Shown here: piece after piece, positions 8,030 through 15,395 of the stretch | Layout: the number at the start of each line of letters is the position of its first letter | How positions within the stretch are numbered: position 1 is the stretch's first letter | From: Sphingobium jiangsuense | GTDB taxonomy: Bacteria > Pseudomonadota > Alphaproteobacteria > Sphingomonadales > Sphingomonadaceae | NCBI RefSeq assembly: GCF_014196495.1 | Contig: NZ_JACIDT010000001.1 | Span: forward strand, 310,001-374,000 | Direction of reading: 5' to 3' | Length of the DNA: 64,000 bases | Notes under the pieces: generated by a model | The model's input: the letters and a program-made list of their open reading frames with translations, nothing else | What the model was told of the DNA's origin: nothing | Database searches by the model: none | Position numbers and translations under genes: made by a program

Positions 8030-8676
8030 GCCGTTTTCCCTGATTGCAGATGATGAACGTGCCTCCCCACGCCGGTCCCCAAGGGATTGGCGAAAGTTTG
8101 GGCATACCCCCCGGTCATGGGGTGAAAGGTGGAGGCGATGCGGCGGATGATGCGAAGGTTCCGCACCTTGATCGTCCGCATGGCGAAACGCGGGTCCGGG
8201 GGCGTGGTGATTGCGTCCACGGGATGCCAGCCATAGGCTATGCGGGAATAGATTGTCTCTTTGCTGATCCCCATGCGTCTTGCCCACTCGGCTGCTGTCA
8301 GGGTTTCGCCGTCATGGGTTATCAGCACGGCAGTGCTGGGGGCGTCCTGAAAGCCGCTGAAGGGATCAGGGGTTTCCCCGATGTCCAGCACGCGGTTGCC
8401 CACGACGCGGCGATATACAGTGTCGCGATGCCTGCCGATCAGGGTGGCGATGGTCTTGGCGTCCAGCATCTGGCCCCGGAACTCATAGAGGCGGGGTTGC
8501 CTGCCTTCGGGGTTCAGGCGGTGCTTGGGAGTGATGGGCATGGCGATGGCGTCCGCGACGGACATGCCTTTCACGCACAGCCGAAAATGCAGGGTGCTGG
8601 GCTTCATGCCCACCATGCGCGCAATCTCCCGGATGGACCGGCCCGCGCCCTGATAGGTGAACAGGCGGCGGTTCAT
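8026..8676 (-). CDS. Protein with three tandem helix-turn-helix repeats
   Basis: 216 aa with an internal threefold repeat at about residues 14-47, 71-103 and 126-159. Each unit has a helix-turn-helix core, EIARMVGMKPSTLHFRL, TIATLIGRHRDTVYRRV and EWARRMGISKETIYSRI, followed by a G-x-x-x-x-DAI-x-x-P tail (weaker in the second). Each is preceded by a short strand ending in glycine. A basic C-terminal region follows (RTIKVRNLRIIRRI). This implies sequence-specific binding to a repeated or long DNA site. It lies between an HNH nuclease gene and the connector genes, overlapping both by four bases. It could be a regulator, a small-terminase substitute or a partner of the HNH protein. I cannot name a family. 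Confidence 0.75.
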   Translation of the reverse strand: MNRRLFTYQGAGRSIREIARMVGMKPSTLHFRLCVKGMSVADAIAMPITPKHRLNPEGRQPRLYEFRGQMLDAKTIATLIGRHRDTVYRRVVGNRVLDIGETPDPFSGFQDAPSTAVLITHDGETLTAAEWARRMGISKETIYSRIAYGWHPVDAITTPPDPRFAMRTIKVRNLRIIRRIASTFHPMTGGYAQTFANPLGTGVGRHVHHLQSGKTA

Positions 8677-9017
8677 CGGCGGGCCTCCTGCGATTGGATG
8701 GGGCCGTTATGACAAGGCGTGCATACGGCTTCCCAATTGGACCGGGACCAAAACAGCTTGCGGTCGCCCTTGTGCGGGATGCGATGGTTCACGACGCTGG
8801 CGGGTGCCCCGCAACGGGTGCAACGCGGATACGCCTTCAGGAACTCGGCACGGGCCTGCTGCCACTTGCCATCATAGCCGCGCTGCCGTGCGCTGGGGCG
8901 GTGCTGATCGTGCCGGGCCTTCCGCTCCCGGTCACGGGCAATCATGTGCTGGCAACGCTGGCCGGACGGCACGACGCAGCCGCACATGCGGATAGAGGGT
9001 GCGCGCACGGGCATCAT
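8673..9017 (-). CDS. HNH endonuclease, phage type
   Basis: 114 aa. The N-terminal MCGCVVPSGQRC is cysteine-rich. The region RPSARQRGYDGKWQQARAEF followed by C-x2-C (RCTRCGAPA), VVNHRIPHKGD, WEAVCTPCHN gives a complete zinc-linked HNH fold of the type encoded by HK97-like cos phages. There it assists the terminase in cos cleavage. The gene is located within the morphogenesis cluster, coupled to its neighbours by overlapping stops and starts, but not next to the large terminase. A homing function is an alternative. Confidence 0.9.
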   Translation of the reverse strand: MMPVRAPSIRMCGCVVPSGQRCQHMIARDRERKARHDQHRPSARQRGYDGKWQQARAEFLKAYPRCTRCGAPASVVNHRIPHKGDRKLFWSRSNWEAVCTPCHNGPIQSQEARR

Positions 9018-9256
9018 CGGCCCTCCCGGCGAACGCTATGGCCATCTTCCCGCCTGATCGCGTCCAGTTCATAGCCCAGATACGCCAGCAGGGTTTCCAA
9101 GGTGGTGATGGGCATATGGCTGGAACCAAGGTTCAGCCAGCGGCGCAGCGTGGCGCGGTGAACGCCCGTCGCCCGCGAAAGCTCGCGATAGGACACGCCT
9201 TTTTCAGCGATCAATTCGCGGATCAGTCCCGCCCAATACTCGCGGCCTTGCACCAT
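9014..9256 (-). CDS. Small helix-turn-helix protein
   Basis: 80 aa. After WAGLIRELIAEKGVSYRE comes a clear helix-turn-helix (ELSRATGVHRATLRRWL, about residues 25-41), then a short C-terminal helix pair (ITTLETLLAYLGYELDAI). It resembles XRE/Cro-type regulators, but only one HTH helix set is present. It shares its first base with the stop of the tail chaperone gene. A regulator buried inside a structural operon is unusual and could feed back on morphogenesis genes, or could serve as a small-terminase-like DNA recognition protein. Confidence 0.78.
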   Translation of the reverse strand: MVQGREYWAGLIRELIAEKGVSYRELSRATGVHRATLRRWLNLGSSHMPITTLETLLAYLGYELDAIRREDGHSVRREGR

Positions 9257-9819
9257 TATGCGGCCTCCCGGTTGATGATGGTGGTGCCGAAGGAACCGAA
9301 CGCGGCCCGGAACTTGTCGTCCAGATTGCCGGGGCTGGGCTGGGGCTGGTCATCGTCGGCACTGCCGAAGATCGCCTTCAGCATGTCCATGCGGCCCCGA
9401 TAGGCTTCCATGATTTCGGTGGGGGTGGCGTCCAGCGTGGCGGCGGGCGTCCAGCCCAGCCAGCCGGTGCCGATGCGGTAGAGGTGCTGAAGGTGTTCCG
9501 CGAAGGATACGCTGGGGCCATCGGGCGCAGCCTTGGGCGCGTCCGGGTCTATCCCCGCGCATTGCAGCACATAGTCCATCAGGGCCGGGCGCAGGGCTTC
9601 CAGCCCCGTATCCATGATCCTGCTGGCAAGCATGGGGTGAGAATGATGGGGGGCGATGATCGCGCTGGCGGCGGACAGGCTATCGTCCCCGATGTCGTCC
9701 AGCAGCCCCTTGAAGGAACCGGGGCGGCGTTCAAGCTGCATGGCACAGGCCAATGACGGGCGAAGCGTCACAGCCTCGCCCGCCAAGATGATGATGATCG
9801 GCGCAGCCAGCCGCATCAT
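9256..9819 (-). CDS. Tail assembly chaperone-like protein
   Basis: 187 aa following the tail tube gene by seven bases. The N-terminal part (LAGEAVTLRPSLACAMQLER, then GLLDDIGDDSLSAASAII) resembles GTA-gp10/tail chaperone proteins. The middle part (IGTGWLGWTPAATLDATPTE then AYRGRMDMLKAIFG) resembles the gp11-like chaperone segment, so the protein may be a natural fusion of the two chaperone parts. Tail chaperones coat the tape measure protein during tail assembly and usually sit between the tail tube and tape measure genes. Here seven other genes intervene before the tape measure gene. The start may be one codon later. Confidence 0.7.
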   Translation of the reverse strand: MMRLAAPIIIILAGEAVTLRPSLACAMQLERRPGSFKGLLDDIGDDSLSAASAIIAPHHSHPMLASRIMDTGLEALRPALMDYVLQCAGIDPDAPKAAPDGPSVSFAEHLQHLYRIGTGWLGWTPAATLDATPTEIMEAYRGRMDMLKAIFGSADDDQPQPSPGNLDDKFRAAFGSFGTTIINREAA

Positions 9820-9826
9820 CAGGCCT

Positions 9827-10564
9827 TTATGCCGCGACGTTCAGCGTGTAGGCGGCGGACGCGGTGCCCGCGCCGTCGAAGGTCGCCGTCACGGTGAAGC
9901 TGAAACTGCCGGTGGCGGTGGGCGTCCCGGAAATCTCGCCGGTCGTGGCGTTGAGCGACAAGCCAGCCGGGAGCGCGCCCGCCGTGATGGCATAGGACGG
10001 ATTGCCCGCGCCGCCCGTCGCCGCGATGGTGACGGTGTAGGAAACATCCTCTTCGCCAGCGGTAAGCGCGCCAGCAGCCGGGGACATGGTGACAGCCGGG
10101 GCGGCGGGAAGTTCCAGAATTGCCCCGTCGATGGACAGCGCGAAGGTGGTCTTCACGATGTTGTCCGCATTGCCGTAATTCGACTTGGCGGACATTACCG
10201 GGGCGCGGAAATAATAGACGGTGTTGGTGCCGGTCGGGGTCGGCTTGTCGTTCAGTTCCACCTTGAACGGATATTTGAACCAATCGCCAGCAGCGGCACG
10301 GGCACGGTTCTGGCCGGGGTCGGAAGGATCACGCCCGGCGATCACTTCAAGGGTGCCGGAATTGAGCGAACCTTTCAGCTTGCGGACATAGCCATCGGCC
10401 AGCGAAAGGAAGGTCTGTTCGGAGCCTTCCACGCCGAACTCCCCGATGTCCTCGATTTCCTTGATCTCCAGCCAGTCTTCGGCCTCGAACTCGGACAGCT
10501 CGCTGATGGTGTTGTTCGCCGCGCCGATGAACAGGCGGGACTTTGCATTGGTGTGGACGGTCAT
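9827..10564 (-). CDS. Major tail (tube) protein with C-terminal Ig-like domain
   Basis: 245 aa. Residues 1-150 form a tail-tube domain (KSRLFIGAANNTISELSEFE, EIKEIEDIGEFGVEGSEQTF, LKGSLNSGTLEVIAGRDPSD). Residues about 155-243 form a putative immunoglobulin-like domain of the He_PIG type (YTVTIAATGGAG, ALPAGLSLNATTGEISGTPT, FTVTATFDGAG). Ig-like additions on tail-tube proteins decorate the tail surface and can bind cell-surface glycans. The gene directly follows the capsid gene with a gap of about 65 bp, which leaves room for a promoter or ribosome binding site. In HK97-like phages connector genes normally lie between. Confidence 0.88.
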   Translation of the reverse strand: MTVHTNAKSRLFIGAANNTISELSEFEAEDWLEIKEIEDIGEFGVEGSEQTFLSLADGYVRKLKGSLNSGTLEVIAGRDPSDPGQNRARAAAGDWFKYPFKVELNDKPTPTGTNTVYYFRAPVMSAKSNYGNADNIVKTTFALSIDGAILELPAAPAVTMSPAAGALTAGEEDVSYTVTIAATGGAGNPSYAITAGALPAGLSLNATTGEISGTPTATGSFSFTVTATFDGAGTASAAYTLNVAA

Positions 10565-10629
10565 CGCATGGGCCTTTCAGATGGGGGCAGCAGGTCGGGG
10601 ATGACGAAAGCCGTCACCCCCGTTTCGGA

Positions 10630-11826
10630 TCAGGACGCGGCGATTTTCACCGCCTTGAAGGCTTCGGACTTCACGACAGTCCCGCCGACGCGACGACGCC
10701 AATGGAAGCGGGTCTGGCTGGAGACGGCGGCACTGTAGGGGTCGCGAAGAGCGGACAGCGCGATGCGGTCCACGATGCGATAGCCCTGCGCGAAGTCGCC
10801 AAGGATGATCGGGAACTTGCCAGCCCCCACGTCGTCCATGTCGGGAAGCTCCAGCACGGGACGGCCCAGCAGCGTGTCGGGCTGGCCAGCCTGAAGGCTC
10901 GGCTGCCACAGGAATTGCCCGGTGGTGTCCTTCAGCTTGCGGACGGCGGCCAGCGTCGTGCCGTTCATGCCCCACGTCGCGCCCGCCCGGTAGAAAGGCT
11001 TCAGCGAATAGAACAGGTCAATCAGCAGTTCGGCGGGGGCACTGCCCAGCGTGGAGGCGTTGCCGCTGATCTTCGCGCCCGTGGTGATGGCGGTGTCCGC
11101 AAGGATGCCGGACGGCTGGCCCGTGCCGGTGCCCTTCAGGAAGGCCGCGCCCTCCAGCCGCCCGAACTCTTCGGCGGCGTCGAAGGCCAGTTCCGCCGAC
11201 AGGTCCAGCCCGCTGTCCTCCAGAAGCTGATTGCTGATGTCGGTGAAGCAACGGGCCTCATAGGCGGGGACCGTCACCTGCGCGAAGGTCGGGCTGGTTT
11301 CGTCGCTATCGTCGCCTTCATCCACCCATGCGGCGGTCATGGTGCCGGTGCGCTTGGGCAGTTTCACGCTCGCGCTGCCGATGGACATGACGCGGGCGAC
11401 GGAACGAACAGGCGAGAACTGGACGATGTTGCGGAGAAGTTCAGCGACGAAGTTTTCCGGGACGGTATAGCCGCCCGTCGCGCCGCTGGTGGTGCCACTG
11501 TCCAATGCGCGCTGTTCATGGCCCTGCGGAAGAACGCCACGGCGGGCATAGTCCAGGAACGCACGGATTTCGGCATCGGGGCCGTTGTCCTGCTGCTGCT
11601 GGCCGGTGCCGGGACGGTTCAGCCGGGTTTCCAGCGCGGCGATGCGGTCCCCGATGGTGCGGACTTCATTGCCCAGCCGCTCATCAAGCTGACTGCGGTG
11701 CTGTTCGGCTGCGGAGCGCAATTCCTCCACGCCCGCCACGACAGCGGCCAGCGGGTCATCCTGCTGCTGTTCGCGGGTTTCGATGGGCTGGGCACTGCGG
11801 ATTTCGATGGGGTTATGCAGGGTCAC
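10630..11826 (-). CDS. Major capsid protein, HK97 family
   Basis: 398 aa. Residues 1-105 form a coiled-coil, glutamine-rich scaffold (delta) domain that the prohead protease would remove. The mature shell domain begins near SGTTSGATGGYTVPENF and continues through LLRNIVQFSPVRSVARV, EARCFTDISNQLLEDS, AFLKGTGTGQPSGILAD and LLGRPVLELPDMDDVG, all typical of the HK97 fold. The start codon overlaps the protease stop (ATGA). Presence of protease, delta domain and capsid in order implies a maturing icosahedral head. Confidence 0.97.
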   Translation of the reverse strand: MTLHNPIEIRSAQPIETREQQQDDPLAAVVAGVEELRSAAEQHRSQLDERLGNEVRTIGDRIAALETRLNRPGTGQQQQDNGPDAEIRAFLDYARRGVLPQGHEQRALDSGTTSGATGGYTVPENFVAELLRNIVQFSPVRSVARVMSIGSASVKLPKRTGTMTAAWVDEGDDSDETSPTFAQVTVPAYEARCFTDISNQLLEDSGLDLSAELAFDAAEEFGRLEGAAFLKGTGTGQPSGILADTAITTGAKISGNASTLGSAPAELLIDLFYSLKPFYRAGATWGMNGTTLAAVRKLKDTTGQFLWQPSLQAGQPDTLLGRPVLELPDMDDVGAGKFPIILGDFAQGYRIVDRIALSALRDPYSAAVSSQTRFHWRRRVGGTVVKSEAFKAVKIAAS

Positions 11827-12374
11827 GGTCGTTTTCCTTTCAGGGCGGCAATGGCGTTGGTGATGGAGCGATTGAGGGTGGAAAGGTCAGGCACGGCCCG
11901 GATGCTGGTGACATGCGAACCGGGGACACTGGGGACCGCGACGAATGAGACTTCCACCAGCCGGGCCGCCGTGATGTGACGGATGCCCCCGGCACGGCTT
12001 TCGTCCTTCAGGCGACGGAAGCCGATGGACAGGCCGGATACGTCCCCGGCGATCAGCATGGCCCGGACTTCACGGGCGCGCTGAACTTCCAGATTGAGCT
12101 TGCCCCGAACCTTCAGGCCATCCGCTTCCACGGATACGCTGCGGACGCTGCCCACGACTTCGCTGGGGTCATGGCTCCACAGCAGGGGCAGGCTCTTGCC
12201 GTCCCATGCGAAGGCGCGGCGGTCGAAGGTGGTGCGGTAGCTGTCCAGCACGTCGAAGCGGACGGCGATGCCCTCTATCGTGCCGTCATCGGCTGGGGGT
12301 GCGAACCGGACTTCACAATCCAGCAGGTCGCGGCCTGCAATCAATGGCACGGATGCAGTCATTTGCGCCCCCAT
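11823..12374 (-). CDS. Prohead maturation protease, HK97 family (S78)
   Basis: 183 aa, or 179 if translation begins at the ATG at 12360-12362. The catalytic pattern is present: histidine in LPLLWSHDPSEVVG (about residue 67) and serine in AGDVSGLSIGFRRL (about residue 116), followed by HITAARLVEVSFVAVPS. It cleaves the delta domain of the capsid protein and itself. The start overlaps the small winged-helix gene, and the stop overlaps the capsid start. Confidence 0.93.
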   Translation of the reverse strand: MGAQMTASVPLIAGRDLLDCEVRFAPPADDGTIEGIAVRFDVLDSYRTTFDRRAFAWDGKSLPLLWSHDPSEVVGSVRSVSVEADGLKVRGKLNLEVQRAREVRAMLIAGDVSGLSIGFRRLKDESRAGGIRHITAARLVEVSFVAVPSVPGSHVTSIRAVPDLSTLNRSITNAIAALKGKRP

Positions 12375-12601
12375 TGGTGACGCCAGCCGAAATGATCGGG
12401 GATGCGGACACGGCAGCAGGCCAGTCCGATCATGGGGGCAAGCTGGCGCAGGACGCGGCCAATGTTGTTGGTGTCGCCGCGTGTGATTTCCTTGCCCGGA
12501 TAGACACGGGCAGCGACTTCCTTGACGGTAAGCCGGGCGTCCGGCTCATCCTCGAATATGGCCATGACGGCCCGCTGGGCACTGCCCAATCCGCTACCCA
12601 T
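12359..12601 (-). CDS. Small winged-helix-like protein
   Basis: 80 aa from ATG 12601, which overlaps the preceding stop. It has a helix-rich core (QRAVMAIFEDEPDARLTVKE then VAARVYPGKEI and NNIGRVLRQLAPM), compatible with a winged-helix DNA-binding fold, and a C-terminal aromatic/basic tail. No family recognised. The gene is squeezed between a GTA-gp10-like gene and the protease gene, a place normally without an extra gene. Either a regulator or a capsid accessory. Confidence 0.6.
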   Translation of the reverse strand: MGSGLGSAQRAVMAIFEDEPDARLTVKEVAARVYPGKEITRGDTNNIGRVLRQLAPMIGLACCRVRIPDHFGWRHQWGRK

Positions 12602-12926
12602 TGGCCTGCTCCTGCGATTGTCCGAACCAAGCGGTTTCAAGGATCGCCACGGCCAGCGGATAGGTTTCGGCCAGCGGGCGGTTGGCGGCATAGGCAGCGA
12701 TCAGCGCGGCGGCGGGTTCGGGGTTTTCGCCCCCGCCGATCAGGCCCAGCCGGATGGTTTCGATGATTTCGCGGTGGTGGAAGTCGCCGCTGAACAGGCG
12801 ACGGCACAGGCCGCCGATGCCCGCGCCCGTGATGCGTTCAAGCTCCACGATCAGTTCCGGGGGCAGGCTGAAGGCCCGTTCCCGGTCCCCGAAAAACTGG
12901 CGATGGCTGGGGGCTTCAGGCTGCAT
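12594..12926 (-). CDS. GTA-gp10-like (phage tail chaperone family) protein
   Basis: 110 aa from ATG 12926, with GGGAGG eight bases upstream; the frame overlaps the end of the portal gene. The core FGDRERAFSLPPELIVELER, GLCRRLFSG, ETIRLGLIGGGENPEPAAAL, AANRPLAETYPLAVAILETA follows the pattern of the Rhodobacter GTA gp10 family. The position next to portal rather than among tail genes is unusual. A second related protein is encoded at 9256-9819, so the element has two. An open extension upstream lies inside the portal gene and is not family-like. Confidence 0.75.
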   Translation of the reverse strand: MQPEAPSHRQFFGDRERAFSLPPELIVELERITGAGIGGLCRRLFSGDFHHREIIETIRLGLIGGGENPEPAAALIAAYAANRPLAETYPLAVAILETAWFGQSQEQANG

Positions 12927-14169
12927 TGGCCGCGCCTCCCGCCGTGGTGTTGGGGTTCTGGAACTTGTCCCCGCCCGCATAGGGGGCGCGGTTCTCCATC
13001 GCCCGGACTTCATTCGGGTTCAGGATGCGGGCCGCGATCAATTTGCCATACGCATCGGCACGGGCGCCAAGGTCCGTCCGCAACAGGTCGTCCGTCAGGA
13101 ACTCGGCATAGAAGCGGGCGCGGTCGTCCGGGGCGATCAGCTTCAGCCGGATTTCCCCCTGCCACGCCTTCAGCCAGCGGTCCAAGGTGAAGCGCAGGAA
13201 GGTTGCGCCCATCTCGGCGGCGTTGCCCCACGTTGCCCGGCCAAGCTCGAACAGCATATGCGGGGGGACGCGGAAGATGCGGGCGATTTCCAGAATGCTA
13301 TGCTGCCATAGCTCCAGAAACTGCGCGTCCACGCTGGAGAGGGTCAGGGCTTGGAACTGCCCGTCTTCCTCCAGCACGGCGGTCCCGCCGCTGTTCTCCC
13401 CGGCATGAGCGGCCTGCCAGCTTGCCTTGATGCGCTTGGCGGTTTCGGCCCCCAGCTTGCCGGGGAAGCGCAGGATGCCGCTGGGCCGCGCTCCACGCCC
13501 GAACAGGCGGGCGGCGTGGCGTTCCATCACGATGTTAAGGGCGATGGCCTCCCGGCACTGCTGGACCGGGCTGGCCCCCTTCACGCCGTCCATGCTGGGG
13601 GCAGCGATGTGCAGCACGTCGCGCCGGTCAAGGTAACGCTGGCCGCTGCCATCGTTCAGCCGGTAACGGGGTTCGCTGGTCAGGGCGTCCAGTTCGACAG
13701 TGACGGCATCGGGACGAAGCCGGATCAGTTCGCGGGGCAGGCCATCCCGGTCCCGGTTGATGAAGGCATAGCCGTTGCCGTGCAGCAGGGCATCACGGGT
13801 AAGCTGTTCGCGGAAGCTGGTGGCTGGGGTCCAGTCGTTCGCATCATCGTGCAGCAGCACATAGGCCGGATGATCGGTTGCCCGGTCCCGCGCCCCGTCT
13901 TCGCCGCGCTCGTAAACGTGGAGGGGAAGCCCGCCGATGGCTTCGGCAATCGCCTCCACGGCGGCCCGGACGGCGGTGGAGCGCATCGCGGTGGCGGGGG
14001 TGACGGAGACGCCCGCTTGGGCCGGGATCGCGCCGAACAGGTCCAGCAGCCAGTCTTCAGGGCTGGCAAGCGAACGGGTTTCATCATCTGCCGTGCAATT
14101 AATTGCACGAACGTCATCCGCGACAGGCGCGGACGCTTCAGGTTGCTGGCGTGAGAAGAGACGGAACAA
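12916..14169 (-). CDS. Phage portal protein, HK97 family
   Basis: Portal proteins form the dodecameric DNA channel at one capsid vertex. The family core runs from DWLLDLFGA through MRSTAVRAAVEAIAEAIGGL, PLHVYERGEDG, LTRDALLHGNGYAFI, GASPVQQCREAI, QFLELWQHSILEIARIFRVP, HMLFELGRATWGNAAEMG and LTDDLLRTDLGARADAYGK. I prefer the TTG at 14167-14169 (giving MFRLFSRQ), because family members start this way and a weak GAAAG lies upstream. The frame stays open to a TTG at 14217, which has no ribosome binding site. A perfect 16-bp palindrome, GTGCAATTAATTGCAC, lies in the early coding region at 14093-14108. Confidence 0.94.
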   Translation of the reverse strand: MFRLFSRQQPEASAPVADDVRAINCTADDETRSLASPEDWLLDLFGAIPAQAGVSVTPATAMRSTAVRAAVEAIAEAIGGLPLHVYERGEDGARDRATDHPAYVLLHDDANDWTPATSFREQLTRDALLHGNGYAFINRDRDGLPRELIRLRPDAVTVELDALTSEPRYRLNDGSGQRYLDRRDVLHIAAPSMDGVKGASPVQQCREAIALNIVMERHAARLFGRGARPSGILRFPGKLGAETAKRIKASWQAAHAGENSGGTAVLEEDGQFQALTLSSVDAQFLELWQHSILEIARIFRVPPHMLFELGRATWGNAAEMGATFLRFTLDRWLKAWQGEIRLKLIAPDDRARFYAEFLTDDLLRTDLGARADAYGKLIAARILNPNEVRAMENRAPYAGGDKFQNPNTTAGGAANAA

Positions 14170-14639
14170 GGGGCAGGCTTTCGGATGGTGGACATGAGGT
14201 TTAATGCCCACCGCCAAAGCGGTGCCCGACTATATCCGGGGTTGGCTCCGATCTTTCTCATGTCATCCGAAAGCTGGTCAGCTTTCCCCGAAGCACTACG
14301 GGTCTGATGAACTGCTGCCCTTGTGCCATGGAGGCAGTGGCCAGTCAATAATTCTCGGCGCGGCGGAACCTAGGGGCTGGGGTGAGGAGGTAACGGGAGA
14401 GGAGACATGCGAAGCATGGCTCCCGCTCCCAACGGGATACTGGCGTTAGCCAGTGTCCCCACTTCCTTCCTTCCCCGGACGAAGGTTCGGGAACTGTTGC
14501 AGCCCGTCAGCGCAGCGGATCGGGATGCACCTATTTCTATCGTAAGATAGGAATAGGAAGTCTCTCCGATTTATACGTCTCCGATTATATCTAAACTGGC
14601 CGTTTTCGGCCTGTTTATTAAACCGGCAAATTCCCCGTT
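14170..14639. other. Gene-free, hairpin-rich region between portal and winged-helix genes
   Basis: No convincing gene lies here. It holds four stem-loops visible by eye. 14395-14430: GGGAG/CTCCC outer stem around GGAGACATGC-GAA-GCATGGCTCC. 14436-14457: GATACTGGC/GCCAGTGTC with a GTTA loop. 14530-14557: a 12-bp stem with one wobble and a GTAA tetraloop. 14593-14616: AAACTGGCCG/CGGCCTGTTT with a TTTT loop. Between the last two are two direct copies of TCTCCGATT (14563-14571 and 14578-14586), 15 bp apart, in AT-rich sequence. The whole is transcribed or exposed ahead of the structural operon. Candidates are a leader RNA or attenuator, a replication origin, or a packaging (cos) site. Confidence 0.5.
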
Positions 14640-15194
14640 TTAGAGGTATCCGGGCAAGCCCTCATTGGCCGCCACTTTCAGTTCATATCCGGCTTCATCA
14701 AGGGCTGCGCGGTAGGCCGCCTTGTCGAAATGGACCCATGTTTTTTTCTTCGCCCCGCGTCCGTGAACCTCAAACTGGACGATATGGGAAGCGCAACTTT
14801 GTAGGCGTTTGATGGCATATTTCCTGCACTCGCTTTCGCTCAATCCGGCAACCGTCGCCCATTCGGCTTGGGTCATGGCGAGATATTCCCTGTTCCCGCC
14901 CGGCAGGCGCATCTTGGGATTGATGGCATCCCACAGCCCGGCGATGCGATACAGCAGGACAGCGGCCCGCAAGTCGCCCCCCGCAATATGGCGACAACGC
15001 GCAATCGCGCCCGGTGCGGTGAGCTTGGCTTGGGTTTGTTCCGCTGCCTTGATCTTCTGTTTGATGGTCGCCGCGATCTTCTGCTTGCCCGCTGGCGTGG
15101 TGGCGGTCTTGGCCGTGGTCTGGCCCTTGGTGATGGCCTTTTTCATCTTGGCCTTGGCTGATGCGCTGGCGGCGAACGACACGACATTGGACAC
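14640..15194 (-). CDS. Winged-helix-like DNA-binding protein, possible replication or regulatory protein
   Basis: 184 aa from GTG 15194, chosen because AGGAG lies ten bases upstream (GGAAGGAGCCAGAACC). The longer open frame has no such signal. Residues 1-60 are lysine/threonine/alanine-rich and basic. After residue 75 comes a predicted helix-turn-helix: LRAAVLLYRIAGLW, MTQAEWATVAGLSESECRKY, AIKRLQS, then a strand VQFEVHGRGAKKKTWVHF. This layout resembles winged-helix proteins of phage replication or regulation, but I cannot name the family. It is the first gene after the integrase and precedes the hairpin-rich region that may be its target. Confidence 0.6.
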   Translation of the reverse strand: MSNVVSFAASASAKAKMKKAITKGQTTAKTATTPAGKQKIAATIKQKIKAAEQTQAKLTAPGAIARCRHIAGGDLRAAVLLYRIAGLWDAINPKMRLPGGNREYLAMTQAEWATVAGLSESECRKYAIKRLQSCASHIVQFEVHGRGAKKKTWVHFDKAAYRAALDEAGYELKVAANEGLPGYL

Positions 15195-15284
15195 GGTTCT
15201 GGCTCCTTCCGGTATTGCGTGGAGGGATCGCCGGGGGTAGTGTCGCTGGTGATAGTCAGCGTCGGGGTTCCGGCGTTCCCGAAG

Positions 15285-15318
15285 GCCCTCGCCCTGCAAG
15301 GCGGGGGCTTTCTCTTTT
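15285..15318 (+). terminator. Rho-independent terminator-like hairpin
   Basis: GCCCTCGCC (15285-15293) pairs with GGCGGGGGC (15300-15308) across a six-base loop, nine pairs with one G-U, followed on the plus strand by TTTCTCTTTT. It would stop rightward transcription before it runs antisense into the integrase gene. In the leftward direction it lacks a T-run and could act only as an upstream structured leader for the 14640-15194 gene. Confidence 0.55.
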
Positions 15319-15395
15319 AGGTTGGGCAACTCACTGCGCCCGTGCAACGGATTGCTGAAAGGCCGGGACGGTTTTTATCCCGACCCCGGCAGCGA

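Noticed and set aside
10543..11979. 478-codon plus-strand frame across the capsid gene
   Set aside because: Antisense to an unambiguous HK97-type major capsid gene.
14204..14449. 81-codon plus-strand frame in the hairpin-rich gap of the element
   Set aside because: Its sequence is made of the hairpin arms, there is no ribosome binding site, and the product has no recognisable pattern. I treat the region as non-coding.
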